Source: Chloroflexus sp. Y-396-1 (GTDB lineage: Bacteria > Chloroflexota > Chloroflexia > Chloroflexales > Chloroflexaceae). Taken from it: DNA of 64,000 bases. Below the pieces are notes generated by a model that saw only the letters and a program-made list of their open reading frames with translations, ran no database searches and was not told the DNA's origin. Of the stretch, positions 9,564 through 19,434 are shown piece after piece. The DNA lies in NCBI RefSeq assembly GCF_000516515.1, contig NZ_KI911784.1:2822881-2886880 (forward strand), in the 5' to 3' direction. Position numbers and translations under genes: made by a program. Position 1 is the stretch's first letter, and each line of letters starts with the position of its first letter.

Positions 9564-11846
9564 CTACCTTACCTCAGCCCAGTCTAGTTGAAATGACAGA
9601 ATCCGTAGCTGACCAACCTGTGGCCCTTGCCGACGTACCAGATCGAGAGCGTCGGGAATAAATCCAGGGCCGGTGATGGTAATGAGGTAATCAGCGCCAG
9701 CCGGTTGGGCTGGTAATGGCAGGCAGAACTCTTGCAGGCGTCGATGAGGGCGGAATGTTCCTAACATCGTATCGTGGAGCCAGACCTTGATGGTGGGTGG
9801 CGACAGATCAACCGGCCAGTTGGCGGCTGCCCGCAGGCAAAGTTGGTGTTCCTTTCCAGAAGCGGCTGCCGGAAAACGGAGGTACGCCGTTTCCCCGGCC
9901 CACCGTACTGTGGCCCCAAGTACGGGATCAAATTCACCCAGATAAAAACCGTCGATATACCCGAGATCGTTGTCATCGGCCAGATCAATCCGGTTGTTGG
10001 GCAGCGGTGGTGGGTGGAGCCAACGCCATGCCCAGTTCGTCGGATTCCAATCGTCAACCAAGGTTTGCCCAAGAGCCTGACGTACACCGGTCAAATCGCC
10101 CATATGACGTAGTAATTCGCCACGAATAACTGCGGCTTGCCATAGGTAGAGTGGTTGCTGTTGGGCTAAGAGTTCCAGGCCGATGGTTGGTTGGCCATTT
10201 CGCGCTGCTAACAACGGCTCGCCAATTGCACGGGCGTATGGTGGTAGATCGGGATCGGCAAGTGCTTGCGACCACGCTGCCAGATCGTCGTTAGCAACTG
10301 CCTCGGCTAGACGCTCAAAAGCGTGATAGTGTGGACGGCTCTGCCAGGCAATCTGCGTCGCTGCTAGCGCCGATGGATAAGGGCCGAAATATGACGCCCA
10401 TTGTGATGGTGCACCGTCAGCACGTGGTTCGAGGTAGGCGTAGGGAGTGGCAGCGATGAGCCAGGCCAGCACTGCAAATATGGCGTAGAGCAAGCCACGT
10501 CGATTGGTTAACCACGTTCGCCATTGCGGAGCGGCTGCTAGCGTCGTTGTTGCCAGGATAAACAAGAAAGGCAACAGCGGTGTCCGAAAGCGATTAATCG
10601 CAAACAGTAACGGTGCTGCCGCCAGATTGTAGAGCAACCACAATCCAATCAGGCCTGGGAGAGTGCCGTTCTCTCGTTTCACTACAGCCCAGCCCAGCAT
10701 AGCCAATGGCAGCATAGTAATGTACAGGGTGTCATCGAGTACAAACAGGGCAAGGGTGTACCACTCCGGCAAACGCCCTAAAGCAAACCCTTCAACCAGC
10801 CGTTCATCGCCGCTATAGTTGATCTGAAACAGATCGATCAGTTCAATCAGCGTTTTTTCGACAAACGCCCACGGCTTCGCTCGAATCAGACACCAGCCTT
10901 CGGCGCTAAGCAGTTGCTGTCGTTCGGCCTGAGTTATCGCAGTTACCGGTTTGATCAGTGCTGCTTTCAGATGCGAATCATTATTCTGCGCCAGACACGA
11001 GTCGGCAGTTAGAGCGATACGAGTTGCATCATCAAGCGTAGGATCGAGGAGGGCCAACACGAAATTGCGGGTTGGGGCATCGCTACGACCACCGTCGTAA
11101 GCGGTACGGGCGCCCAAAGCCAGATTATAGGCGCTAGTTGTGTCAATGATGATCGGGCCTCCGTATGTGCGTGAGGCGTATACAGCCCATGGTCCTATAA
11201 GACATCCTGCGCTCAATAGAGGAAGCAACGCCGTGATCGTTCTCAGGCGCCAGTTGCCAGCGGTGCGCCAGAAAATCCAGAGCGTGACTAGCGGTAAAAA
11301 ACCGAGGAGCAACCCGCGTGTGAGTGTCGCCAGGCCGAGGAAGAAACCGGCGATGAAGATTCTGTATCGGTGGTGCGGACGAGCCAACAACCAGAAAGCT
11401 GCCAGCAGCAGGCAGATAAACAGGGTTTCGCTCAACAGCAGTTGCGGATACATTGCGAGTGGTAACGACAGCGCACTCAAAAGCGCTGCACCACCAGCAG
11501 TACGCGAGGACGCGCCCAGTTGACGGCTTATCACGTACACCAGTCCAACGTTCACCAAACTCAGCAGGCTCTGGCTGGCAAAGATGACAGCTTCGTTTCG
11601 GCCAAACAGGACAATATGCGCAGCCAGAAACAGCGGATAGAGTGGTGCGCGCGTCCAGAGATAGCCGGTATGCCATGCAAACCCACGCCCGTTGGCCAAC
11701 CAGTCGGCAGCGGCCAGATACTCGGCTTCATCGGAAATGAGGCCGAGACGCGGCAGGTTGCCCCAAAGTGCCACTCGTAAGCCAAGACCACAACACAAAG
11801 CCAGGATGAGAGGCCAGTGTTGTTTGAACCAGAGACGGCTATTCAT
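9564..11846 (-). CDS. Polytopic glycosyltransferase (GT39/ArnT-like, PMT_2) with C-terminal beta-sandwich
   Basis: 760 residues from ATG 11846, whose ATGAATAG overlaps the stop of the upstream gene by 8 nt, so translation is coupled. The N-terminal 450 residues hold about a dozen hydrophobic helices. An acidic motif in the first periplasmic loop (LISDEAEYLAAADW) is the usual metal/lipid-sugar site of the PMT/ArnT superfamily, which moves sugars from polyprenyl-phosphate donors. After the membrane part comes a helical, TPR-like stretch (about 490-620), then a beta-rich domain (about 625-760). That last domain resembles the N-terminal soluble domain of the 15072-17906 gene product. It is the last gene of the four-gene operon. 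Acceptor unknown. Confidence 0.82.
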   Translation of the reverse strand: MNSRLWFKQHWPLILALCCGLGLRVALWGNLPRLGLISDEAEYLAAADWLANGRGFAWHTGYLWTRAPLYPLFLAAHIVLFGRNEAVIFASQSLLSLVNVGLVYVISRQLGASSRTAGGAALLSALSLPLAMYPQLLLSETLFICLLLAAFWLLARPHHRYRIFIAGFFLGLATLTRGLLLGFLPLVTLWIFWRTAGNWRLRTITALLPLLSAGCLIGPWAVYASRTYGGPIIIDTTSAYNLALGARTAYDGGRSDAPTRNFVLALLDPTLDDATRIALTADSCLAQNNDSHLKAALIKPVTAITQAERQQLLSAEGWCLIRAKPWAFVEKTLIELIDLFQINYSGDERLVEGFALGRLPEWYTLALFVLDDTLYITMLPLAMLGWAVVKRENGTLPGLIGLWLLYNLAAAPLLFAINRFRTPLLPFLFILATTTLAAAPQWRTWLTNRRGLLYAIFAVLAWLIAATPYAYLEPRADGAPSQWASYFGPYPSALAATQIAWQSRPHYHAFERLAEAVANDDLAAWSQALADPDLPPYARAIGEPLLAARNGQPTIGLELLAQQQPLYLWQAAVIRGELLRHMGDLTGVRQALGQTLVDDWNPTNWAWRWLHPPPLPNNRIDLADDNDLGYIDGFYLGEFDPVLGATVRWAGETAYLRFPAAASGKEHQLCLRAAANWPVDLSPPTIKVWLHDTMLGTFRPHRRLQEFCLPLPAQPAGADYLITITGPGFIPDALDLVRRQGPQVGQLRILSFQLDWAEVR

Positions 11847-13818
11847 CACCGGCAATAACCTCAATCGTCGCTAACCAGAGCCGTCCGGCGCCAAGTGCTC
11901 GCGCACTGCGTACCGGCAAACGTCCTTCTGGCGTGGGATCAGTTGGTCGGTACCAGCCAATCAGCAGATGGTACTGACCAGGAGCCAGATCGGGTGGAAG
12001 GTAGACAGCCCGATCATCGCGGGCCGGTTTGCCCGGCAGCCATGTGCTGGTAGGGAGATAGCCGGTTAACGGTTGACCATCATCACCGGCAACCGGCGGC
12101 TGTTCACAATCGCGGCAAAGATGAATGAAGAGACTGTAATCCTCGCTCAGCGGCTGCTGTACATCCCAGAAGAGACTCAGCGGAATATTGCCACCGGCCC
12201 GATATACTCCTGGCCCGGCCGGGGTGGTTGCTTTCAAGGTATAACCCAGCAATTGCAGGTGATCGCCAAACAGAGCCGTGAGCGGTGTCGTTGGGCGTAC
12301 AATCTCACCGGTGATGTAGGCTTCTGGTGCTTCTTGACAGAAGAGATGAACACCTTGGAAACGCCAGATACCGCACGGCCATGTCCGCTGCTCGCGGCTA
12401 AAGGCCCAGAAGTTACCGACCAGCCCATATTCATCGCCAGGGAGCGGTGGATCAATCGTTCGCGCATGATCTGGTGCGATGATCAGCCAGCTTCGGGTAT
12501 AACCGGTTAATGCCTCGCGCCGCTCAACATCCCACTCGCGCTGACTGTAATCGGTCTCGCCGGTCCAGAAATTGGCGAACGTGATCGGCTGTGGCATCGG
12601 ATCAGCACTGAAGCGGGCTGTGTAGTAGTCGTACAATGGACGCAGATAACCTGGGTGAATTACCACTGCATCGTCGGGATGGAGCCGGCGTGCCAATTCT
12701 GCAATGGCGTCGCGGTATTGTTCTTTTACCGGATCACCCGAAAAGAGGCCAAAACGCGGTTGGGTTAGAGCAAGACCGGCAGTGGCAACGATGCCGATCA
12801 GCGCCAACCACCCCACCGACCGTAGCCAGCCGGTGTGCCCCAGCCCTAATGCCAGAATAATGATCCATACCGGAAAGATAATCATCAGGTAGCGTGTTTC
12901 GTAGAGGCGGGTAACGAGCAGTTGTAATGAGAAGAGGATAAGCGGCAGGCTGCCCATCACTCCTAGCACGAGAGTTACTTGCGGTGAGAGACGGCGCAGA
13001 CTCAGCAAGCCCAGGCCGAACATCAGCAACCACGGTAACAACCAGAACCATTCGAGATCACCCGGCCAGCGGTCAAGGCTGAAGCGAGTTATCGTCAACC
13101 AGATGGCTGTCAGTGGATCGGCGGCAATCGAAGCTCCACGAGCAGCCCGATCACTCCCCACACCGGCAGCCATAGCCGCAATCATCCCGATGCCTATGCC
13201 AATCAATCCGGCTGCAAGAACGAACCGGTACCGTCTTGGTCGACTGAATAACCAGACTAATGCAATACTCAGGCTCAGTAGCGCCGTGAGGCGATGAATA
13301 AAGATTGCAATCAGTGCCAGCCCAATCAACCAGAACCATGCCTGTGAGTGGTCAGATTGCACAGCACGGAGCGTCAGCCAGACCATCGCCGCGCTGACTG
13401 CCAGCACAAGCGCATACACTTTCGCTTCTTGGGCATACCAGATCGCGAAGGGCGAGACAGCACTGGTCACAATTGCCGCAATCGTGACGGTATCCCGTTG
13501 GGGCAATATCTCGGTTGCTGTGCGTGCTGCTAGCGCCACGAATGCAACGCTCAGGGTGCCGGCCAGGGCCGATGGGAAGCGCAGCGCCCACTCACTCATC
13601 CCGGCTACGCACATCCATCCCTTCAAAAGAATATGGTAGAGTGGGTAGGCCGCGCTCGGTTGCAGGAGATCACGAAACAGGATACTCCAGGGTTGCATCG
13701 CCATCGCCCAGCTATTCCCTTCATCGAGCCAGAGACTCTGGGCATCGAGGCGATAAAGACGGATCACCAGGGCGGTAACGCCGATTATGAGCCAGATCAC
13801 CAACGGTCGCCACTTCAT
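11839..13818 (-). CDS. Polytopic glycosyltransferase (GT39/PMT_2-like) with C-terminal soluble domain
   Basis: 659 residues; ATG 13818 overlaps the preceding stop (ATGA). The N-terminal motif LYRLDAQSLWLDEGNSWAMA carries the acidic pair typical of the mannosyltransferase-like family, followed by many transmembrane helices to about residue 360. A loop with HPGYLRPLYDYY follows. The last ~160 residues form a beta-rich domain (PLSLFWDVQQPLSEDYSLFI) that probably sits outside the membrane. Likely role: transfer of a sugar from a lipid carrier to a surface glycan or protein. Coupled to genes on both sides. Confidence 0.82.
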   Translation of the reverse strand: MKWRPLVIWLIIGVTALVIRLYRLDAQSLWLDEGNSWAMAMQPWSILFRDLLQPSAAYPLYHILLKGWMCVAGMSEWALRFPSALAGTLSVAFVALAARTATEILPQRDTVTIAAIVTSAVSPFAIWYAQEAKVYALVLAVSAAMVWLTLRAVQSDHSQAWFWLIGLALIAIFIHRLTALLSLSIALVWLFSRPRRYRFVLAAGLIGIGIGMIAAMAAGVGSDRAARGASIAADPLTAIWLTITRFSLDRWPGDLEWFWLLPWLLMFGLGLLSLRRLSPQVTLVLGVMGSLPLILFSLQLLVTRLYETRYLMIIFPVWIIILALGLGHTGWLRSVGWLALIGIVATAGLALTQPRFGLFSGDPVKEQYRDAIAELARRLHPDDAVVIHPGYLRPLYDYYTARFSADPMPQPITFANFWTGETDYSQREWDVERREALTGYTRSWLIIAPDHARTIDPPLPGDEYGLVGNFWAFSREQRTWPCGIWRFQGVHLFCQEAPEAYITGEIVRPTTPLTALFGDHLQLLGYTLKATTPAGPGVYRAGGNIPLSLFWDVQQPLSEDYSLFIHLCRDCEQPPVAGDDGQPLTGYLPTSTWLPGKPARDDRAVYLPPDLAPGQYHLLIGWYRPTDPTPEGRLPVRSARALGAGRLWLATIEVIAGDE

Positions 13819-15059
13819 AGGCTAACATTTCCTCGTAATGCCGTGGCAAACGCCGCCTCATAACGTGCCGCCGTATTTTCCCAGGTTAGTTCATTCACAA
13901 TCCGTTTGCGCGCTGCTACCCCCAGCCGTTCTGCGAGTGTCCGGTCAGCGATCAAACGCCCAATAGCTGCTGCCAGTGCTCCTGCATCGCGTTCAGGCAC
14001 GATTAACCCATGCACTCCATCTTCGATCACATCAGGCACCCCTGCTACCCGCGCTGCGACAATCGGGCGGGCTGCGCCCATCGCTTCAAGCAAGACATTT
14101 GGTAAGCCATCAACTCCTTCACGCACAATTGGAAGTGCAAAGACATCGGCTGCGGCCATCGCCATTGCCGTGCGTGCCCGATCAAGTTGGCCAGTAAACA
14201 GCACGTTCGTTGCGATGCCCAGTCGAGCCGCCTGCGCTTCCAGCGCTGGTCGCAGATCACCGTAACCGACAATTACCAGCCGGGCTGTCGGATGCATCCG
14301 CAGCACTGCCGGCCAGGCATCGAGGAGCACACTGAAGCCTTTTTTGCTCACCAGGCGTCCTACGCCCAACACGAGCGGGGCATGCTCGGGAATCCCCCAT
14401 TCAGCACGAAAGCGCTGTGCAGCCGTCGGATCGGGGCGAAATTGATCTGGATTGACACCATAGGGTATTACGAAGGTGCGAGTAGGGTTTGCGCCCAACC
14501 GTACTCCTCGCATACTTAAATCGGCACTACAGGCAGTCACTACTGCCGCCTGGCGAAACACGAGTCCGGCTATCTTCCCCATAATGGGTTGTATTTCCGC
14601 CAGGTAGATGTCACTCCCGTGCAAACTAACCACTAATGGGAGACGGGCACCGAGTGCAGCTAGTGCTGCCGGTGGACCGTTGGGCAATACCCAATGGGCT
14701 TGCACCAGATCGAACGGCGTGCCGCGGGCCTGGGCCTGTCGTAATTCGCGTTGTAATGCCAGCATCGAGGCTGTGAGCGCAAAGGGAGCCGCAATCCATG
14801 CCCGATCACGCACCTGAGTGTCACTATGGAGCGACTGGGCATAGCCCCAGATATTCAGGGTTGGGTGGGGTGCATAGCGAAAAAAGCGCAATTCAATGCC
14901 ACGTTCACGTGTACTGCGGCGCAGCTCGGGATGCCACGGTGCGACTAACGTCACCTGATGACCACGGGCCACGATCCCGGCGGCAATCTCTTCGATGAAC
15001 GGTGCGGTTGTTTCTCGTGGGTATTTTGGCAGTGAGGATGCCAACATTAAGATACGCAT
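13815..15059 (-). CDS. GT4-family glycosyltransferase (GT-B fold)
   Basis: 414 residues. Cytosolic GT-B enzyme: an N-terminal acceptor half beginning MRILMLASSLPKYPRETTAP and a nucleotide-sugar-binding half with VLGVGRLVSKKGF and the donor-site stretch PIVREGVDGLPNVLLEAMGA, where an E-x7-E pair is expected in GT4 enzymes. It retains the anomeric configuration and normally uses UDP- or GDP-sugars. It follows the 15072-17906 gene by 12 bp and overlaps the next gene by 4 bp. Within the operon it is the only enzyme expected to use a soluble sugar nucleotide, so it may prime the lipid-linked sugar used by the membrane transferases (inference). Confidence 0.9.
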   Translation of the reverse strand: MRILMLASSLPKYPRETTAPFIEEIAAGIVARGHQVTLVAPWHPELRRSTRERGIELRFFRYAPHPTLNIWGYAQSLHSDTQVRDRAWIAAPFALTASMLALQRELRQAQARGTPFDLVQAHWVLPNGPPAALAALGARLPLVVSLHGSDIYLAEIQPIMGKIAGLVFRQAAVVTACSADLSMRGVRLGANPTRTFVIPYGVNPDQFRPDPTAAQRFRAEWGIPEHAPLVLGVGRLVSKKGFSVLLDAWPAVLRMHPTARLVIVGYGDLRPALEAQAARLGIATNVLFTGQLDRARTAMAMAAADVFALPIVREGVDGLPNVLLEAMGAARPIVAARVAGVPDVIEDGVHGLIVPERDAGALAAAIGRLIADRTLAERLGVAARKRIVNELTWENTAARYEAAFATALRGNVSL

Positions 15060-15071
15060 ACGACGAATGTT

Positions 15072-17906
15072 CTATTTTGAAGTGGGAATCCGATAGATAA
15101 ACGCACGAAAATCAGGTGTCGGACTGGCATAGAGTAATTCAAAGCCGTCAATGATCATCCCTGGCTGATTAGCGTGATCCATCAGCGGCGCCAACAGCCG
15201 ACCGACATCACCTTTCACTCGCATCTGATTTTCCAGGACCAGATACGTAGCACCATAGTGACGGGCAATTTGCAATAACAGTTCACGGTCATCGGTGTTA
15301 GGGATCATCACTGCCGGTCGTTCGGTATGCCAGTTGACCTGCCAGGGCAGACGGGTCATAATCACTGCATCGGGGGGCGTATTGGCTTGTAACCATTCAT
15401 AAGCGGCCAGGTCTTGCTGCCAGATACGAGGCTCGTTGCGCACCTTGTCGGCAATGTCGGCTTGTGAACCGGCGACAATTGTTACGATGGCAGTCAGCGC
15501 CAGAATCAGCCCCAACGGCGCCCAACGTCGATCACCGATGGTTGCCAATCGATCATAGCAGGCCCAGATCATCCAGGATGCTAGAAGCGCCAGCCACGGA
15601 ATAAGTGCAACCCAATAACGCTCTTCATTGGTACGCCAGTAGGTCAGCATAAAGAGGATGTATGGCGTATACGTAAATCCAATCAAGCTTACCCAACGTC
15701 GGCGATACGCAATCGCTGCCAGGAAACCGGTCAACGCAAGCCAGGCGCCGAGGGGGGTCAGAATGTTCTTCTGCGCATCGTGACTGAATAGAGCAGCGAT
15801 CGGGTCTGGTGCTCCTGGCCACGCCGGCATCAGATACGCTCGCAATTCACGCACCTGGGTCTCGAATTTGGTCATGGTTGCATCAAATCCCCAGCGCAAA
15901 ATCCAACTGCGGTTGGGAAGGCCTGGTCCACCCCATTCTGGTGCGAACACGCGGTAGATTTCGGCCCAGGCATCACCACTCACACCGCGATAGTCGAGCA
16001 CCCAGGCATCGTAGCTCTCGGTACTGTAGACCGGTTTTCCAAACAGCATCATATTACGTACCAGGTATGGCGAAAGGATCATGAGTGCAATGAGTGACCA
16101 GACGACAATCGGTGTCAGTTCAGTACGTAGCCGATGCCAACGTTGTTGCCAGGTTTGGATAGGCCGGAGATGGTTCAACAGCATTGTCAATTGCCAAAGC
16201 CCCATCCCCAGCGCCAACATTGCCCCACTGGGCTTCTGCAACATCATCAGACCGGTACAGATTGCCGAAATCAGGAGCCATTGCCAGCGCTTTCTCCCAT
16301 CGGTATGGCTGCGCAGCAACGCAGCAGTTGCGGCCAGACTGAATACCACAAATGCCAGATCGTTTGTGACATAAATCGACAGCCGGAAAAAGAGGTAATT
16401 GGTCAACACGATTATAGCTGCCGTCACTCCGACTCGCCGATCCCATAGCCAGCTTCCAATTTTGTACAGGAGAACGAGTAGGATAACATCAAAAATGAAA
16501 TTGGGAATCTTTGCCGCCCAAGCGGTTGGCCCGAACAATGCAAAAAAGGGCGCAATCCAAACTGGCTGTAACAGCGGCCAGGTTTCTTGTGGGCGGGTTA
16601 TGCTATCGTATGGATAGTAAAATTGACTGATATAATCAACAACCCATCCGCGCCCACGAACCAGATTACGGGCTACAATCGCATTATCGCTGTAATCGGC
16701 GTGTCCGACATACGGCAGGGCAGCGATCACGGTAGCTTCAAAACCCAACCAGATGACGGCGAACAGTCCTAGTACGATCCAGGCCCCATACCGTGTTGCC
16801 AGCCAATCAACCAGTGCATCGCTCAGCCGTGGTAAACCGGTGCGGCCATTGTTCAAGATCAACGCCAGCAGAGCGGTGCCTAAGAGGGCCAGTAACAGTG
16901 AATCAGGAAAAATCTGCCAGAAAAGCCGAACCCCAACCGCTGTCGTCCAATGAAACACGTGCAACAAGACATAACCGAAACAGACTAGTGCTACAGTGAC
17001 CAGGCCATAACCCAGGATACGTCCGTGGGCATAGTGCTGTACCAGTCGTTGGATAAAGGTCAAGAGTGGTTGTCGATATACAAGCACATTGAGGGCCAGT
17101 AAGCCGATCATCGCCACGTTGAGAATGGCCGCCATCCAGATGCGGGCGCCTGCCAAACCGATCGCTGCTATACCGATGCCGAGAGTGGTCAGAATATACA
17201 CCTGAGTCTGGCTCAGCCGTAAACGGGACAGCAATACAGCCAGTAGCACTGCATTACAACCCAACAATGCCACTGCCGGCCAGGCTGGCGGCAAAAACAG
17301 TGCCGATTCTTGTTTCGACGCAATCCGAATTTCAGCCAGTCGCACCCCTTTCGGTCGTGGATCGCGTTCATCGGTTAGGGTTGCTGATGATTGGAGCGTA
17401 ATCGTCAGGTGATCATGTTGATGAACGCTCCCCGGTACAGAGAAAGAATATGCTTCCCAGCGTGGCGTAGGAACGAAATTACCAACCAATACCTCATCAA
17501 TCAATACACTCACTGTCGGTTGCACGCCGACAGACGCAGGCCAACCCTGGACAACAAGGGTCAACTGCAACGCTGGACCGGCCCCGACGTTTGGCAAGAC
17601 CAATACTGCGCGTTCGCGTGTCCATCGCGAACGTCCGGTTGGTGAGTCAGGCGTTAATTCATCGGCGAACAGATCACCGCGTTCAACCGGCGCCTGTCCC
17701 AGACCGGGACTAACCCCAAAGAAGAGACGATCTCCCGGCCAACCGATTGCGACCCGTCCTTGTGGTGGCGCCTGATAAGCCATGATTCCTGCCAACAGGG
17801 CTAGCATCAGCATCAACAGCGTTGCGCGGACTGTTGTGCGGATAGAGGATATAGATTCTGCCGCGAGTAGCTCTCCGGCAATGGTCGAACGATCACGAAC
17901 AGCCAT
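15072..17906 (-). CDS. Large polytopic glycosyltransferase with N-terminal beta-sandwich insert (PMT_2-like)
   Basis: 944 residues from ATG 17906, behind AAGGAGCATA, the best ribosome site of the operon; it is the first gene. A first hydrophobic helix (about 28-48) is followed by a ~140-residue soluble beta domain, then several helices, then a second membrane block. That block starts with FEATVIAALPYVGHADYSDN, an acidic first-loop motif like those of GT39 enzymes. A C-terminal soluble part (about 830-944) contains WLQANTPPDAVIMTRLPWQ. The insert between the first helix and the catalytic core is unusual, and its homologous module ends the 9564-11846 product. Likely transfers sugars from polyprenyl carriers to surface polymers. 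Confidence 0.8.
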   Translation of the reverse strand: MAVRDRSTIAGELLAAESISSIRTTVRATLLMLMLALLAGIMAYQAPPQGRVAIGWPGDRLFFGVSPGLGQAPVERGDLFADELTPDSPTGRSRWTRERAVLVLPNVGAGPALQLTLVVQGWPASVGVQPTVSVLIDEVLVGNFVPTPRWEAYSFSVPGSVHQHDHLTITLQSSATLTDERDPRPKGVRLAEIRIASKQESALFLPPAWPAVALLGCNAVLLAVLLSRLRLSQTQVYILTTLGIGIAAIGLAGARIWMAAILNVAMIGLLALNVLVYRQPLLTFIQRLVQHYAHGRILGYGLVTVALVCFGYVLLHVFHWTTAVGVRLFWQIFPDSLLLALLGTALLALILNNGRTGLPRLSDALVDWLATRYGAWIVLGLFAVIWLGFEATVIAALPYVGHADYSDNAIVARNLVRGRGWVVDYISQFYYPYDSITRPQETWPLLQPVWIAPFFALFGPTAWAAKIPNFIFDVILLVLLYKIGSWLWDRRVGVTAAIIVLTNYLFFRLSIYVTNDLAFVVFSLAATAALLRSHTDGRKRWQWLLISAICTGLMMLQKPSGAMLALGMGLWQLTMLLNHLRPIQTWQQRWHRLRTELTPIVVWSLIALMILSPYLVRNMMLFGKPVYSTESYDAWVLDYRGVSGDAWAEIYRVFAPEWGGPGLPNRSWILRWGFDATMTKFETQVRELRAYLMPAWPGAPDPIAALFSHDAQKNILTPLGAWLALTGFLAAIAYRRRWVSLIGFTYTPYILFMLTYWRTNEERYWVALIPWLALLASWMIWACYDRLATIGDRRWAPLGLILALTAIVTIVAGSQADIADKVRNEPRIWQQDLAAYEWLQANTPPDAVIMTRLPWQVNWHTERPAVMIPNTDDRELLLQIARHYGATYLVLENQMRVKGDVGRLLAPLMDHANQPGMIIDGFELLYASPTPDFRAFIYRIPTSK

Positions 17907-18074
17907 TATGCTCCTTCACCAATTGGCTTATTGCCGACGGCCATTATACAGCTATTTATCGCTAGCCGTAGCCTACGATACCGTGTGGGGTATGTGATAA
18001 AGTGCTGAAGATTCCATCATACTCTTCTAAAACAGAGTTGCATTGCAGCGCCAGGCCTGTTATCATCAGGCGCT

Positions 18075-18779
18075 ATGATCTGGACAATTTCTGATCTCCA
18101 TCTTTCTTTTGCGCGTCCCAAGCCGATGGATATCTTCGGTCCCGGCTGGAAAGATCATCCTGAACGCATTGCACGGGCGTGGCGCGAACGGGTAGCGGCG
18201 ACTGACTGGGTTCTGATTGCTGGAGACATTTCATGGGCAATGAAATTATCCGATGCCCTGCTTGATCTGCAATGGATAGACGCCTTACCCGGTACGAAGG
18301 TACTCATCCGTGGGAACCATGATTACTGGTGCCCGCGTCGTGTCAATTCGATCCGCCGGCATCTTCCACCGAGTCTGCGTCTGATCGGAGCCGATGCAAT
18401 CGATATTGGTGAAGCTGTCGTCTGTGGGACTAGAGGCTGGATCACGCCCGAAACCCCTGGTTTCGGTGAGACCGATCTCCCGATTTACCAGCGCGAACTT
18501 GGTTTACTCGAACGAGCATTAACGGCGGGAAAGACACTAGCCGCAGGGAAGCCACTCATCGTGATGATTCATTTTCCACCGTTCGTTAATCGTCAACCGA
18601 CGGAATTCGCTCGTTTGATTACCGCTGCCGGTGCTGCAACGTGCATCTACGGTCATCTACATCGTCGTTACGATTGGGATAACGCGGTGCAAGGTCGCGT
18701 CGAAGGCGTGTACTATCAGCTTACCGCCTGTGATTACCTTGGTTTTGGGCCGGTGGCCGTGCGCGGTTTGCATGGGTAG
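18075..18779 (+). CDS. Calcineurin-like metallophosphoesterase
   Basis: 234 residues. The dinuclear metal-binding motifs are all present: DLH at the N-terminus (WTISDLHLSF), GDISW (LIAGDISWAM), GNHDYW (LIRGNHDYW), then IHFPP and GHLHRR near the C-terminus. Cytosolic, with no signal peptide. These motifs fit the small YkuE/YfcE-like group acting on phosphoesters; the substrate cannot be read from sequence. It diverges from the glycosyltransferase operon and converges with the PspC gene. The start has only a weak ribosome site. Confidence 0.9.
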   Translation: MIWTISDLHLSFARPKPMDIFGPGWKDHPERIARAWRERVAATDWVLIAGDISWAMKLSDALLDLQWIDALPGTKVLIRGNHDYWCPRRVNSIRRHLPPSLRLIGADAIDIGEAVVCGTRGWITPETPGFGETDLPIYQRELGLLERALTAGKTLAAGKPLIVMIHFPPFVNRQPTEFARLITAAGAATCIYGHLHRRYDWDNAVQGRVEGVYYQLTACDYLGFGPVAVRGLHG

Positions 18780-18913
18780 CATCAAGGTGCTTTCATCGCT
18801 GTTCCTCCGCCTTTGCCACGTCTGGTAAGCGAAGGCACCCCAACGCTGCGCACGCCGAAACCACTCTCTGGTCGTTTGAACGATTGAAGCCCCGATGGTG
18901 CCTTGCAGAATCA

Positions 18914-18939
18914 GAGGGGCGATTCGCGAACCGCCCCTC
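18914..18939. repeat. REP-like palindrome, family 1
   Basis: Arms GAGGGGCG and CGCCCCTC with a 10-nt centre, between the convergent metallophosphoesterase and PspC genes. It is followed by CTTTGAC, so it could also help terminate plus-strand transcripts. Confidence 0.65.
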
Positions 18940-19003
18940 CTTTGACACAGGATATGTTGGATAGGTGCCAGGGGAGAGTGAGAGTAGCGGCCTCGCCAAA
19001 CCG

Positions 19004-19294
19004 TCACCGGAACAGATCGCGGATTCTAGCGGCTAGCTGTTCAATCATTGCCCGCATCTCGTCGATAGCGACATCGAGATTGTTGGTCGTTGGATCAGCA
19101 TCTTCATTCGGCATTAAGAGCCATAGCACAAGATAGAGCACAACACCTATGCCGTTCATCAGTCCAATAATGATAAACGCAATCCGCAGGATCACCGGAT
19201 CGATGCCTAGGTATTTCGCCAGCCCACCGGCGACCCCAGCGATCATACGATCACTGCGTGTCCGTTGTAGACGTTGGGTTTGTGGTGTATTCAT
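19004..19294 (-). CDS. PspC-domain membrane protein
   Basis: 96 residues behind a strong ribosome site (AGAAGGAGGATGTT before ATG). The PspC signature is clear: RSDRMIAGVAGGLAKYLGID, then a hydrophobic segment VILRIAFIIIGLMNGIGVVL with a second one after it (LYLVLWLLMPNED). A short acidic/amphipathic helix (DVAIDEMRAMIEQLAARIRD) ends the protein and could form a coiled coil. PspC proteins take part in envelope-stress sensing or in inner-membrane protection; no other psp gene is nearby. Confidence 0.9.
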   Translation of the reverse strand: MNTPQTQRLQRTRSDRMIAGVAGGLAKYLGIDPVILRIAFIIIGLMNGIGVVLYLVLWLLMPNEDADPTTNNLDVAIDEMRAMIEQLAARIRDLFR

Positions 19295-19365
19295 AACATC
19301 CTCCTTCTATCGTACCATCTATTTGACGTTGCACCTTTCTTGTCAGTTGCAGTCACAGCATGAAT

Positions 19366-19392
19366 CTGCGGCAACCAGCCTGGTTGCCGCAG
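19366..19392. terminator. Perfect 12-bp inverted repeat after the amylopullulanase gene
   Basis: Arms CTGCGGCAACCA / TGGTTGCCGCAG with a 3-nt loop, about 40 bp past the amylase stop on the minus strand. No T-run follows, so it may act as an RNA 3'-end stabiliser or need Rho rather than being a classical intrinsic terminator. Confidence 0.55.
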
Positions 19393-19434
19393 CGCCAATA
19401 GGGGGTGAGCAGCGATGTCTGCTCGCTTATTGTC

